A DNA stretch of 64,000 nt from JACKJA01 sp050297015 (GTDB lineage Bacteria > Pseudomonadota > Alphaproteobacteria > Micavibrionales > Micavibrionaceae). The first letter of the stretch is position 1; every line of letters starts with the position of its first letter. Shown one piece after another: positions 7,805-15,819 of the stretch. A program made the translations under genes and the position numbers. The stretch is taken from NCBI GenBank assembly GCA_050297015.1, contig JBNKRZ010000005.1, positions 62,001 through 126,000 of the forward strand. Direction: 5' to 3'. The notes below the pieces were generated by a model, which did no database searches, had not been told where the DNA came from, and saw nothing but the letters and a program-made list of their open reading frames with translations.

Positions 7805-9664
7805 ATGATGGTTTATCAAAGAATATTTTATCTATTGGTGTTTTGTTTCGTTTTAGTGGGGGCGACACCTGTTTTTGCGCAGGGTGGATTTGACCATTTC
7901 AAGACCGGTTTCCCGCTGGACGGGGCGCATGAATCACTCGATTGTGAGAGTTGCCATGTTCATGGTGTTTTTAAAGATACGCCGAGCAGCTGTGTGGCTT
8001 GTCACGGCCAAGGCGGAACGGTTGCCGCGACCCCGAAAAATATGGAGCATATAGCGACGACGAATAATTGCGATTCTTGTCACTCGACCTCTAGTATGAG
8101 TGTTGTGATTGATGTCGAACATACAGAGGTTTTGGGAACCTGTTCGTCCTGTCACGATGGTATGACAGCTTTGGGTAAAAGTGCTAATCACATTAGCAGC
8201 TCTAATAGTTGTGAAGATTGCCATACGACAAGCTCATGGTCCGGGGCGCGTTTTGATCATAGTGGTATTACGGGCTCTTGTTCGACGTGTCACGACGGCA
8301 TGACGGCGACGGGTAAAAATGCGACACACATCACAAGCTCTAATAGTTGTGAAGATTGCCATACGACAAACTCATGGTCCGGGGCGCGGTTTGACCATAG
8401 TGGCGTAACAGGTTCTTGTTCCTCGTGTCACAACGGTTCAACCGCCACAGGTAAAAGTGCGACGCACATCGCCAGCTCCAATACTTGCGATGATTGTCAT
8501 ACGACCAGCAGCTGGACGGGCGTGGCTTTTGACCACTCTTCCGTTTCTGGAACGTGTTCATCTTGCCACAATGGCAGCACAGCGACGGGTAAGAACGCGA
8601 CACATATCGCGAGCGGCAACACTTGTGATGATTGTCACTCTACAAATGCGTGGGCGCCGGCTGTGACGGTGGATCATGCGTCTGTTTCGGGCACGTGTTC
8701 CAGCTGTCACAACGGCACGACGGCGACGGGCAAGAATGCCACTCACATCGCCAGTTCCAATACGTGTGACGATTGTCACACAACGAGTAGCTGGACGAGT
8801 GTGGCTTTTGACCACTCTTCCGTTTCAGGTACGTGTTCATCTTGCCACAATGGCAGCACAGCGACGGGTAAGAACGCGACGCACATCGCAAGCGGTAACA
8901 CGTGTGATGACTGTCATTCTACGAATGCGTGGTCTCCGGCTGTGACGGTGGATCATGCATCCGTGACGGGCACGTGTTCTAGCTGTCACAATGGTACGAC
9001 GGCGATGGGCAAGAATGCCACTCATGTTACCTCAACCAACACATGCGATGACTGTCATACGACGAATGGCTGGATTCCGGCTGTGTTTGATCATAGTGCG
9101 GTGACAGGGACATGTTCCAGCTGTCACAACGGCAGCACAGCGACGGGCAAGAATGCGACACATATCGCGAGCGGCAATACGTGTGATGACTGTCATTCGA
9201 CCGTGGCGTGGATTCCAGCAAGCTTTGACCATAGTGCGGTGAGCGGCTCTTGTTCGACGTGTCACAATGGTGTTTCTGCGACCGGGAAACCGGGCAGTCA
9301 CTTTGTGACGACCCTGCAGTGTGATGAATGTCACAATACTAACAGCTGGACCAGCGGTATTGATTTCACGCACTCTTCCGGGAATTACCCTGGCGATCAC
9401 CGCTCCAGCGTGGATTGTTTGGACTGTCATACATCCAATGCCCAAACGGCAACGTGGGATTATGGTGCTTACAAGCCGGATTGTGCGGGATGTCATGCGA
9501 ACGATTATAAGCCGGGCGATCATAAGAAATATGGTGATGTAAAGTACACGGTTAGCGAATTACGTGATTGCAGTGGTTCTTGCCACGAATATACGAACAG
9601 CAGTATGAGCACCGTTAAAAAATACCGTTCTGGTGAACACCGGACTTCTTCCGGAGAATTTTAA
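7805..9664 (+). CDS. Secreted repetitive multiheme c-type cytochrome, 23 CXXCH plus one CXXXCH
   Basis: A cleavable signal peptide (cleavage near PVFA-QG, about residue 25) precedes 23 CXXCH motifs and one CSGSCH (CXXXCH) near the C-terminus, so up to 24 hemes in about 594 mature residues. From about residue 110 to 500 the protein is a tandem array of 44-48-residue units, each holding one CSSCH and one CDDCH or CEDCH, separated by Ser/Thr-rich linkers such as TATGKNATHIAS and a conserved DHS that can supply the distal histidine. The low-charge Ser/Thr/Asn-rich surface is unlike its Lys/Asp-rich neighbour and suits an exported or cell-surface protein. The start ATG directly follows the preceding stop. 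An extracellular, possibly polymeric electron carrier is inference. Confidence 0.85.
   Translation: MMVYQRIFYLLVFCFVLVGATPVFAQGGFDHFKTGFPLDGAHESLDCESCHVHGVFKDTPSSCVACHGQGGTVAATPKNMEHIATTNNCDSCHSTSSMSVVIDVEHTEVLGTCSSCHDGMTALGKSANHISSSNSCEDCHTTSSWSGARFDHSGITGSCSTCHDGMTATGKNATHITSSNSCEDCHTTNSWSGARFDHSGVTGSCSSCHNGSTATGKSATHIASSNTCDDCHTTSSWTGVAFDHSSVSGTCSSCHNGSTATGKNATHIASGNTCDDCHSTNAWAPAVTVDHASVSGTCSSCHNGTTATGKNATHIASSNTCDDCHTTSSWTSVAFDHSSVSGTCSSCHNGSTATGKNATHIASGNTCDDCHSTNAWSPAVTVDHASVTGTCSSCHNGTTAMGKNATHVTSTNTCDDCHTTNGWIPAVFDHSAVTGTCSSCHNGSTATGKNATHIASGNTCDDCHSTVAWIPASFDHSAVSGSCSTCHNGVSATGKPGSHFVTTLQCDECHNTNSWTSGIDFTHSSGNYPGDHRSSVDCLDCHTSNAQTATWDYGAYKPDCAGCHANDYKPGDHKKYGDVKYTVSELRDCSGSCHEYTNSSMSTVKKYRSGEHRTSSGEF
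8522..9079 (+). repeat. Tandem 279-bp duplication inside the 24-heme cytochrome gene
   Basis: The phrase gtggcttttgaccactcttc occurs at 8522 and again at 8801, exactly 279 bases (93 codons) apart. The intervening stretches are almost the same in DNA as well as protein, spanning two 46-47-residue heme units each. Copy two drifts after about 9020. High DNA identity points to recent unequal exchange or selection for homogeneity, so heme number may vary between strains. Confidence 0.85.
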
Positions 9665-9711
9665 TTTCCAAAATATTAAAGTAGAAATAAAGAGAAAAAG
9701 AAAGAATTGAT

Positions 9712-11886
9712 ATGTTGCGTGAAATGCTTGTGAGGACAAGGCTTGTCCTGTTTTTCTTTGCCGTGTCTTTGATGCCGTTGTCATCCGCTTGGGCGCAAGT
9801 TGTGGAGGATGTGCAAGTTGAAACGCTTGCGGATGGTTACGAAGTGAGTATTAATTTTGCTTTCCAGTTGCGTTATAAAAGTCATTCGCCAGGTGAACCG
9901 GGGCGCGATCTTCGTGTGCAAATGCGCTTACTGAATGAAAATGCTTTAACGACGGATGAACTTGATTTGTTGCGGGAGCGTTTTACGTTGGGGTGGGAAC
10001 GGAAAACGGGAATTCCCTTGCAGGAAATCACCTTTGAAGGGGGCGATCCGGAACAGCCGGAAATGACGTTCCTCTTTACGAAAGATGTGGATTTTGAAGT
10101 GCGCAGCAGTGGTGATTTGCGCTCTCTTATCGTTAAAGTCATTACACCGCCGATGCCTGATGTAAGTCAAAAGGTAGAGGAGAAGGAAAAAGAAATGGCA
10201 AGCCCGGTCGCGGCGATTGCCGAGCCCGTGGACATCGTGCCGCAGGATGCCAATTTGGCATCTTTGATGGCGGAAGCCAAAGCAGCGATGACGAAGAAAG
10301 ATTATAATCGTGCCGTTCAACTCTACACAAAAATCCTGCGTGTGGCCGAAGGTGATGTAAAGAAACAGGCGCAGGAATTTCTTGGTCTGGCGCGTGAACG
10401 CAAAGGGCAAAAAGCTCATGCGCGGGCGGAGTATGAAAATTATTTGAAGGATTATCCGACCGGTCCCGACGCTGACCGGGTACGCCAACGTCTGGCAGGG
10501 TTGGTTACATCTACCAAAAAACCGAAAGCGCCATTGAAAGCGAAAAGTACAACGGGCGGGAAAAAGATGGCCGCCGCCGAGAAGGAACCGAAATGGACTT
10601 CGCGCTATTATGGTAGTTTGTCGCAATTCTTTTTCCGCGATCAAACCACGCCGGAGGGCGGTGAGACGCAAGTGAACCGTTCGGATGTTACTTCCGATGT
10701 CGATGCGAATGGTCGTTGGCGGAATGACAAATACGATATTCATGCCAAGTTTACCGGCGGGCACCGCAAGACATTCCTTACCGATGATACGGATGATGAG
10801 CGGATTAGTCATTTCTCGGCTGAGATTGAAGACAAAGACCTCGGCCTTTCAGGGAAAATCGGTCGTCAGACTTTAACCTCCGGCGGTGTTTTGGGCCGTT
10901 TCGATGGTTTTTATACCTCTTATGATTTGTCGGATCATATCAAGATTAACGGCGTGGCAGGTTTTCCGGTTCAGAGCACGCGTCAGATAAGCATTGATAC
11001 GGCGCGCCGTTTTGTAGGGGTAAGTGCCGATTTTGGTACCTATGATGATAAGTGGGACTACAAAGCCTTTGCGATTAATCAGACGAACGAAGGGCTAACC
11101 GATCGTCAGGCTGTCGGAGGTGAGGTACGTTATTTCGATCCGGTGAAATCCTTTTTCACGCTTTTGGATTACGACGTATTTTTTAATTCTCTGAATATTT
11201 TCTTGATGAATGGTCACTGGAATGTGAGAGAGAAAACAGTTCTTAACTTTATTCTCGATTACCGGCGTAGCCCTTTGTTGACGATCAATAATGCTATTCA
11301 GGGGCAATCTGTGGAGAGCATAGCGGATATAAAAGGTACGTTTTCTGACTCGGAATTGAAGAAGCTGGCAGATGACCGTTCGGCCGTAAGTAAGTCCGCG
11401 ACAATTGGTGTCACGCACGATATCAGTGACGATATTCAGGTCAATGCTGAGCTTACAACATCGGAGCTGGATAGTACGCCTGCGTCCGGTGGTGTAGCCG
11501 CCGTGCCGGGAACGGGGCAGGAATATTTTTATTCCGCGCAGCTTATTACCAATGATGTCATTATGGACAACGACGTTATTATTCCCGGTGTGCGGTATTC
11601 CGATACGCAAAATAACAATACGTACACTTTTACTTTGAATTCCCGTTTTCCTGTGACAAAGGATTTTCGGGTTATTCCAAAATTCCGCGCCGATTACCGG
11701 ACGGAAAAGGATAGTAACGATGATCGTGTAACGATCCGTCCTGTTTTGCGCGCTGATTACCGTTTGAAAAAGTGGCTGCGTTTTGAAGCGGAGATCGGCA
11801 TGGAATGGCGGGATGAGAGCACGAATGGTGTTTCTCAAAAATCGACAGAGTCATTTATATCTGTCGGTTACCGTATGAACTTTTAA
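9712..11886 (+). CDS. TPR plus outer-membrane beta-barrel protein of the cytochrome cluster
   Basis: A signal peptide (hydrophobic VLFFFAVSLMPLSSAWA, about residues 12-28) opens the 724-residue protein. Residues 30-145 look like a small beta domain, resembling AMIN-type domains. Residues 175-270 carry tetratricopeptide-like helices (for example KKDYNRAVQLYTKIL). From about 290 to the end the pattern is alternating aromatic/polar strands with charged loops, ending GYRMNF with a terminal Phe, the usual outer-membrane insertion signal. I infer an outer-membrane barrel with a periplasmic docking head. Following two multiheme cytochromes, it could be the barrel that lets a cytochrome pass or insert through the outer membrane, as in porin-cytochrome conduits; no sequence relationship to known conduits such as MtrB or OmbB is claimed. 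Confidence 0.7.
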   Translation: MLREMLVRTRLVLFFFAVSLMPLSSAWAQVVEDVQVETLADGYEVSINFAFQLRYKSHSPGEPGRDLRVQMRLLNENALTTDELDLLRERFTLGWERKTGIPLQEITFEGGDPEQPEMTFLFTKDVDFEVRSSGDLRSLIVKVITPPMPDVSQKVEEKEKEMASPVAAIAEPVDIVPQDANLASLMAEAKAAMTKKDYNRAVQLYTKILRVAEGDVKKQAQEFLGLARERKGQKAHARAEYENYLKDYPTGPDADRVRQRLAGLVTSTKKPKAPLKAKSTTGGKKMAAAEKEPKWTSRYYGSLSQFFFRDQTTPEGGETQVNRSDVTSDVDANGRWRNDKYDIHAKFTGGHRKTFLTDDTDDERISHFSAEIEDKDLGLSGKIGRQTLTSGGVLGRFDGFYTSYDLSDHIKINGVAGFPVQSTRQISIDTARRFVGVSADFGTYDDKWDYKAFAINQTNEGLTDRQAVGGEVRYFDPVKSFFTLLDYDVFFNSLNIFLMNGHWNVREKTVLNFILDYRRSPLLTINNAIQGQSVESIADIKGTFSDSELKKLADDRSAVSKSATIGVTHDISDDIQVNAELTTSELDSTPASGGVAAVPGTGQEYFYSAQLITNDVIMDNDVIIPGVRYSDTQNNNTYTFTLNSRFPVTKDFRVIPKFRADYRTEKDSNDDRVTIRPVLRADYRLKKWLRFEAEIGMEWRDESTNGVSQKSTESFISVGYRMNF

Positions 11887-11904
11887 GCGGAATATGAAAA
11901 CGAC

Positions 11905-14900
11905 ATGATAATGCAGAAAATAAAGACTGCCGGGCTCTTTATGGCCAAGGCCGATATCGTCTATTTTACTTTGATGTGGCTGATCGTTCTTTTGTTTGTG
12001 GGGACGATTGCCCAAAAATATGTCGGTTTGTATGAAGCGCAGAACGTTTATTTTTCATCGTTTGTTTTCTGGTGGGGACCGGTTCCTCTTCCGGGCGGCG
12101 CTCTGACGATTGGGGTGATTGCCGTCAGCTTGCTGGCAAAGCTTATATTCGCCAGCCCGTGGAATTGGGGTAATTCAGGAATCATCATAACGCATGTAGG
12201 TGCGATTTTGCTTTTGCTGGGGGGATTGATAACAGCTTTGCATAGCCGCGAAGGCAGTATGACGATTTACGAAGGGGAGACATCCGGTTTCTTTACAGAT
12301 TATCATGCGCGTGAATTGCTGGTTTTTGAGCAAGATAGCAATGAGAAGATCGCAGCCTTCCCGTTCGACGAATTACAGGAAGGGAAGAAACTGGCCGTGC
12401 CGGGTTTGCCCTTTACGATCGAAATTATCAAGGCGTGTAAAAATTGTAATATTTTCCCTTGGAAGAAACCGGCCGATGATCCGATTTTCAAAGAGTTGAG
12501 AGGTCGCGCGCAGAAATTCGATATAGAAGCCATGCCGCCGGAAAAGGATGACGAACGGAATCGCTCCGGTGTTCAGTTTCGTATCGCGGGGGCCAGTGAG
12601 GAAAAAGATGGCATTCATTTCTCCGTCGATTTTATAGACATCAGCCCGTGGGTCGAAGTCGAGGGCAAAGTCTATCATATCGCTTTACAGAAGCAGCGCA
12701 CTTATCTGCCGTTTGAAATTCAGTTGATTGATTTTGAAAAGCAGTATCACCCGGCCACAGGGATTCCCCGCAGTTATAAATCCGAGATTGTCTTGAAAGA
12801 GGGCGATACGGAATGGCGCAATGTGGTTTCTATGAACAAGCCTTTGCGTTATAAAGGCTATACGTTCTATCAATCCTCTTTTATGGATAACGGAGAAAAA
12901 GAAGCGACGGTCTTTGCCGTAGTGCGCAATGCCGGGCGCATGTTTCCTTATATCTCCAGTATTGTGATGTGTATCGGTTTGCTGATCCATATGGCGCTTA
13001 AAATTCCCAAACTGATAAGGAACAAGAAAATGAAAACGGCTTCTTCAGCGGGGATCGTTGTGGCTCTGTTTGCTTTGTTGATGGGTATCTCATCGCCCGC
13101 GAAGGCCACGATTTACGATTATGATTATAGTACCTTCGCCCGGCTGCCGATTTTGGATCAGGGGCGTGTGAAGCCTATTGATACGTTTGCGCGCAGTTAT
13201 CTGGAGATATTCTCCGGCAAATCTTCCTTGCCGAATATGGCGGCAACGGAATGGTTGGCGGAGTTGATTTTCGATCCCGACCGGGCTTACAAACGCGAAA
13301 TTTTCAATGTGCCTAACCCGGACGTACAAGACGCTCTGGAGCTTCCGGCGCGCGCGGGACATCATTATTCATACCGGGAAGTGACGGATGCGATTTCCTC
13401 TCACTTTAAGGCGTGGCACGGTTTGTTCCGTATGGACGAAGACGATTTAACACTCTCTCAAAAAAAGCTTTTGGAGCTTTATAACAAGAGCCAGCTTTAC
13501 GGTGATATGTCGCGGTCTTTGTCATTGTTCTTCCCGGAATTTATGTTAGAGCAGGGGGCACTGGCCGAGAGTTTGCAAATCCCGGCGGATACGAAATTGA
13601 GCTATCGTGATTTGCTCCAGCGCCGGGTAAAGATTGAAGCGTTTTCTCAAAAACTGGCGGAAAAGCAAAAAACCGATGGTTACAAGATGACACCGGAGGA
13701 CGCCCGTTTTATCACGCTGACCCGTCAAATGGACAAGGTTAACCGCGATCGCCAGACTAACGCCTTTATGGTTATCCCGCCTCAGTGGGAGCAAAAGCAC
13801 GGCAGTATGTGGTTTTCTCCTTGGAGTTTGGGGCAATTCGGACATGGTTCCCCTAAAAGCGCGGCCTTTATGGATTTGTGGGCGCAGGCGGTGCAGGCGT
13901 ACAAAACGGGCAATAGCCCCTTGTGGGATGAGACGATGGACAGCCTGACGACGCAGGCCTATGACATGGCTGCGGATGGGGCATCGCAACGTCTGATTTC
14001 TATGGAGGTTAGTTTTAACGGCGCCAAGCCGTTCGTTCTTAGCTTGTCTCTTTATATAGCCGCGTTTGTTACCATTATGGCCAGTATGTTGGTTTGGCAG
14101 GGAGGCTTGCGGAAAGTGGCCTTGGTTTTGCTGGCAAGCGGGTTTGCCGTTCATCTGGTTGGGCTTGTAACCCGGATGATTATTATGGAGCGTCCGCCGG
14201 TGACGAACCTTTATGAGTCGATCATCTTTGTGGGAATAACCGTTGTGCTGTTCGGTTTGGTTTTTGAAAGCCGGGTGAAAAACAGTATTGGAATTATTAT
14301 CGCGGCGAGTGTCGGCGCGTTTCTTCATTTTCTGGGGATTCGTTTTGACTCGGATGGCGACACGATGGGGATGTTGACAGCTGTTTTGGATACGAATTTT
14401 TGGCTGGCAACACATGTGACGACGATTACGATCGGCTATGGATGCTGTCTCGTGAGCGCTGTTTTGGCTCATCTCTATCTGGTGATGCGGATTATCCGGC
14501 CAGCGGAAAAAGACAAAGCCAACGAAATTCACCGCAACATGCAGGGCGCCGCAATCGTGGCTTTGTTCTTTGCCGCACTGGGAACGATTTTAGGCGGCAT
14601 TTGGGCCGATCAATCCTGGGGCCGTTTTTGGGGATGGGACCCGAAAGAAAATGGTGCGATGCTGATTTGCTTATGGCTTATTTGCCTGATGCATGGCCGA
14701 TTAAGCGGCCGGCTCGGTGATCTTGCTTATGCGGCGGGAATGGTTTTTACCAGCGCCGTTGTTGCTATCGCGTGGTTTGGTGTGAACTTGCTGAGTGTGG
14801 GATTGCACTCTTACGGCTTCACCGAAAACGCGGCGGCGAGCCTTGCGATTTTCTGCCTGGCAGAATTTGCGATAGCATCAGGGGGATATATTTATATTAG

Positions 14901-14928
14901 ATTTGTAAAATCTGTTGACGTGACTTGA
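11905..14928 (+). CDS. Fused ResB-CcsA cytochrome c synthase (System II, CcsBA)
   Basis: The 1007-residue protein fuses both halves of the System II heme lyase. Residues 1-380 match ResB: membrane helices near 24-44, 58-76 and 88-105, a large periplasmic domain, then PLRYKGYTFYQSSF and a closing helix at about 345-360. A linker and periplasmic segment follow (380-710), then multispanning CcsA/CcmC-like helices (710-1000) with the tryptophan-rich heme motif WGRFWGWDPKE and histidines in HLVGL, HVTTI and GLHSYG that can bind heme. It exports heme and attaches it to CXXCH cysteines outside the inner membrane. Most Alphaproteobacteria use the Ccm System I, so a dedicated fused enzyme in this cluster points to an acquired, self-sufficient module. 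Confidence 0.9.
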   Translation: MIMQKIKTAGLFMAKADIVYFTLMWLIVLLFVGTIAQKYVGLYEAQNVYFSSFVFWWGPVPLPGGALTIGVIAVSLLAKLIFASPWNWGNSGIIITHVGAILLLLGGLITALHSREGSMTIYEGETSGFFTDYHARELLVFEQDSNEKIAAFPFDELQEGKKLAVPGLPFTIEIIKACKNCNIFPWKKPADDPIFKELRGRAQKFDIEAMPPEKDDERNRSGVQFRIAGASEEKDGIHFSVDFIDISPWVEVEGKVYHIALQKQRTYLPFEIQLIDFEKQYHPATGIPRSYKSEIVLKEGDTEWRNVVSMNKPLRYKGYTFYQSSFMDNGEKEATVFAVVRNAGRMFPYISSIVMCIGLLIHMALKIPKLIRNKKMKTASSAGIVVALFALLMGISSPAKATIYDYDYSTFARLPILDQGRVKPIDTFARSYLEIFSGKSSLPNMAATEWLAELIFDPDRAYKREIFNVPNPDVQDALELPARAGHHYSYREVTDAISSHFKAWHGLFRMDEDDLTLSQKKLLELYNKSQLYGDMSRSLSLFFPEFMLEQGALAESLQIPADTKLSYRDLLQRRVKIEAFSQKLAEKQKTDGYKMTPEDARFITLTRQMDKVNRDRQTNAFMVIPPQWEQKHGSMWFSPWSLGQFGHGSPKSAAFMDLWAQAVQAYKTGNSPLWDETMDSLTTQAYDMAADGASQRLISMEVSFNGAKPFVLSLSLYIAAFVTIMASMLVWQGGLRKVALVLLASGFAVHLVGLVTRMIIMERPPVTNLYESIIFVGITVVLFGLVFESRVKNSIGIIIAASVGAFLHFLGIRFDSDGDTMGMLTAVLDTNFWLATHVTTITIGYGCCLVSAVLAHLYLVMRIIRPAEKDKANEIHRNMQGAAIVALFFAALGTILGGIWADQSWGRFWGWDPKENGAMLICLWLICLMHGRLSGRLGDLAYAAGMVFTSAVVAIAWFGVNLLSVGLHSYGFTENAAASLAIFCLAEFAIASGGYIYIRFVKSVDVT

Positions 14929-14952
14929 TTTAATGATACTTAATTTCTTCTT

Positions 14953-15819
14953 ATGACTAAAGGGCAAGAAAACATAGAAACAATGGTACCGGACAAAGCT
15001 TTGGTTAAAGCGCTCCGGCGTTTGCTTGCGCCCCTTATTCGCTTTTTGATCGAAAAGAATATCACCTTGCAATATGTCGTGGATATCTTGAAGGAGGTAT
15101 ATGTTGGCGTTGCTGAGGAAAGCCTGCGGCAAAAAGGACAAAAAATCACAGACAGCCATATTAGTTTGATGACCGGTGTGCACCGGAAAGATGTACGAAA
15201 GATCAGAAAAGATTCCCCTGAAGAAGATAGAACACCCCCGACTTTGTCTATGGGTGCGGAATTGTTAGCGGCATGGCTGGGAAGAGATGCCTATCTGGAT
15301 GAAGAGGGTAACCCTTTGGCGCTTCCCTATATTGACAAAAAGAATCCGAAAACGAGCTTTTTTTCCTTGGCAGAAGAAATTTCAACCGATGTGCGGCCTC
15401 GTGCTTTATTGGATGAGTTGGTGCGCCTTGATATCATTTCTTACAGCAAGGCAGATAATCTTGTTTCCTTGAAGGCGGAAGCGTTTATCTCGGATAAAGG
15501 ACTCGAGGAAAAACTATATTATTTTGGCAAGAATACGAGCGATCATATCGCGGCGGCAACGCATAACATTCTTGGAGGGACGCCGCCTTTCTTTGACCGC
15601 AGTGTTTATTCCGATGGTTTGTCTTTGGATTCAATCCGGCAAATTCAGCTTTATTCCAAGGAAGAAGCTATGGCTATGCTTCACCGGATCAACCGGAAGG
15701 TTGCGGCCTTGTCGGAGAAAGACAAAAGCGATTCTGACGCTGCGCGTTTCCGTATTAATCTGGGAACTTATTTCTACAGTGATATGCATGGCGATAGTGC
15801 CGCAGAGGAAGAGGAATAG
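14953..15819 (+). CDS. DUF6502 family protein
   Basis: The 288-residue soluble protein has no signal peptide. It begins with a helix-rich segment (PDKALVKALRRLLAPLIRFL), and continues with a winged-helix-like pattern (TLQYVVDILKEVYV ... ISLMTGVHRKDVRKIRKD), which is why I read it as a putative DNA-binding regulator of the DUF6502 type. The acidic tail DSAAEEEE closes it. DUF6502 genes commonly sit beside DUF5666 genes in Proteobacteria, as here, where the next gene starts immediately after this stop. A regulatory role for the cytochrome cluster is inferred from the helix-turn-helix-like region and the position; the biochemical function of the family is not established to my knowledge. Confidence 0.65.
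   Translation: MTKGQENIETMVPDKALVKALRRLLAPLIRFLIEKNITLQYVVDILKEVYVGVAEESLRQKGQKITDSHISLMTGVHRKDVRKIRKDSPEEDRTPPTLSMGAELLAAWLGRDAYLDEEGNPLALPYIDKKNPKTSFFSLAEEISTDVRPRALLDELVRLDIISYSKADNLVSLKAEAFISDKGLEEKLYYFGKNTSDHIAAATHNILGGTPPFFDRSVYSDGLSLDSIRQIQLYSKEEAMAMLHRINRKVAALSEKDKSDSDAARFRINLGTYFYSDMHGDSAAEEEE

Noticed and set aside
7805..9664. CRISPR-like array suggested by regular repeats near 8.2-9.3 kb
   Set aside because: The repeats keep one reading frame, encode heme motifs, and have no unique spacers of constant length.
13546..14532. Long 328-codon frame on the minus strand
   Set aside because: It lies wholly inside the CcsBA gene, is rich in His/Asn/Arg without domain sense, and has no RBS; it is an antisense shadow.
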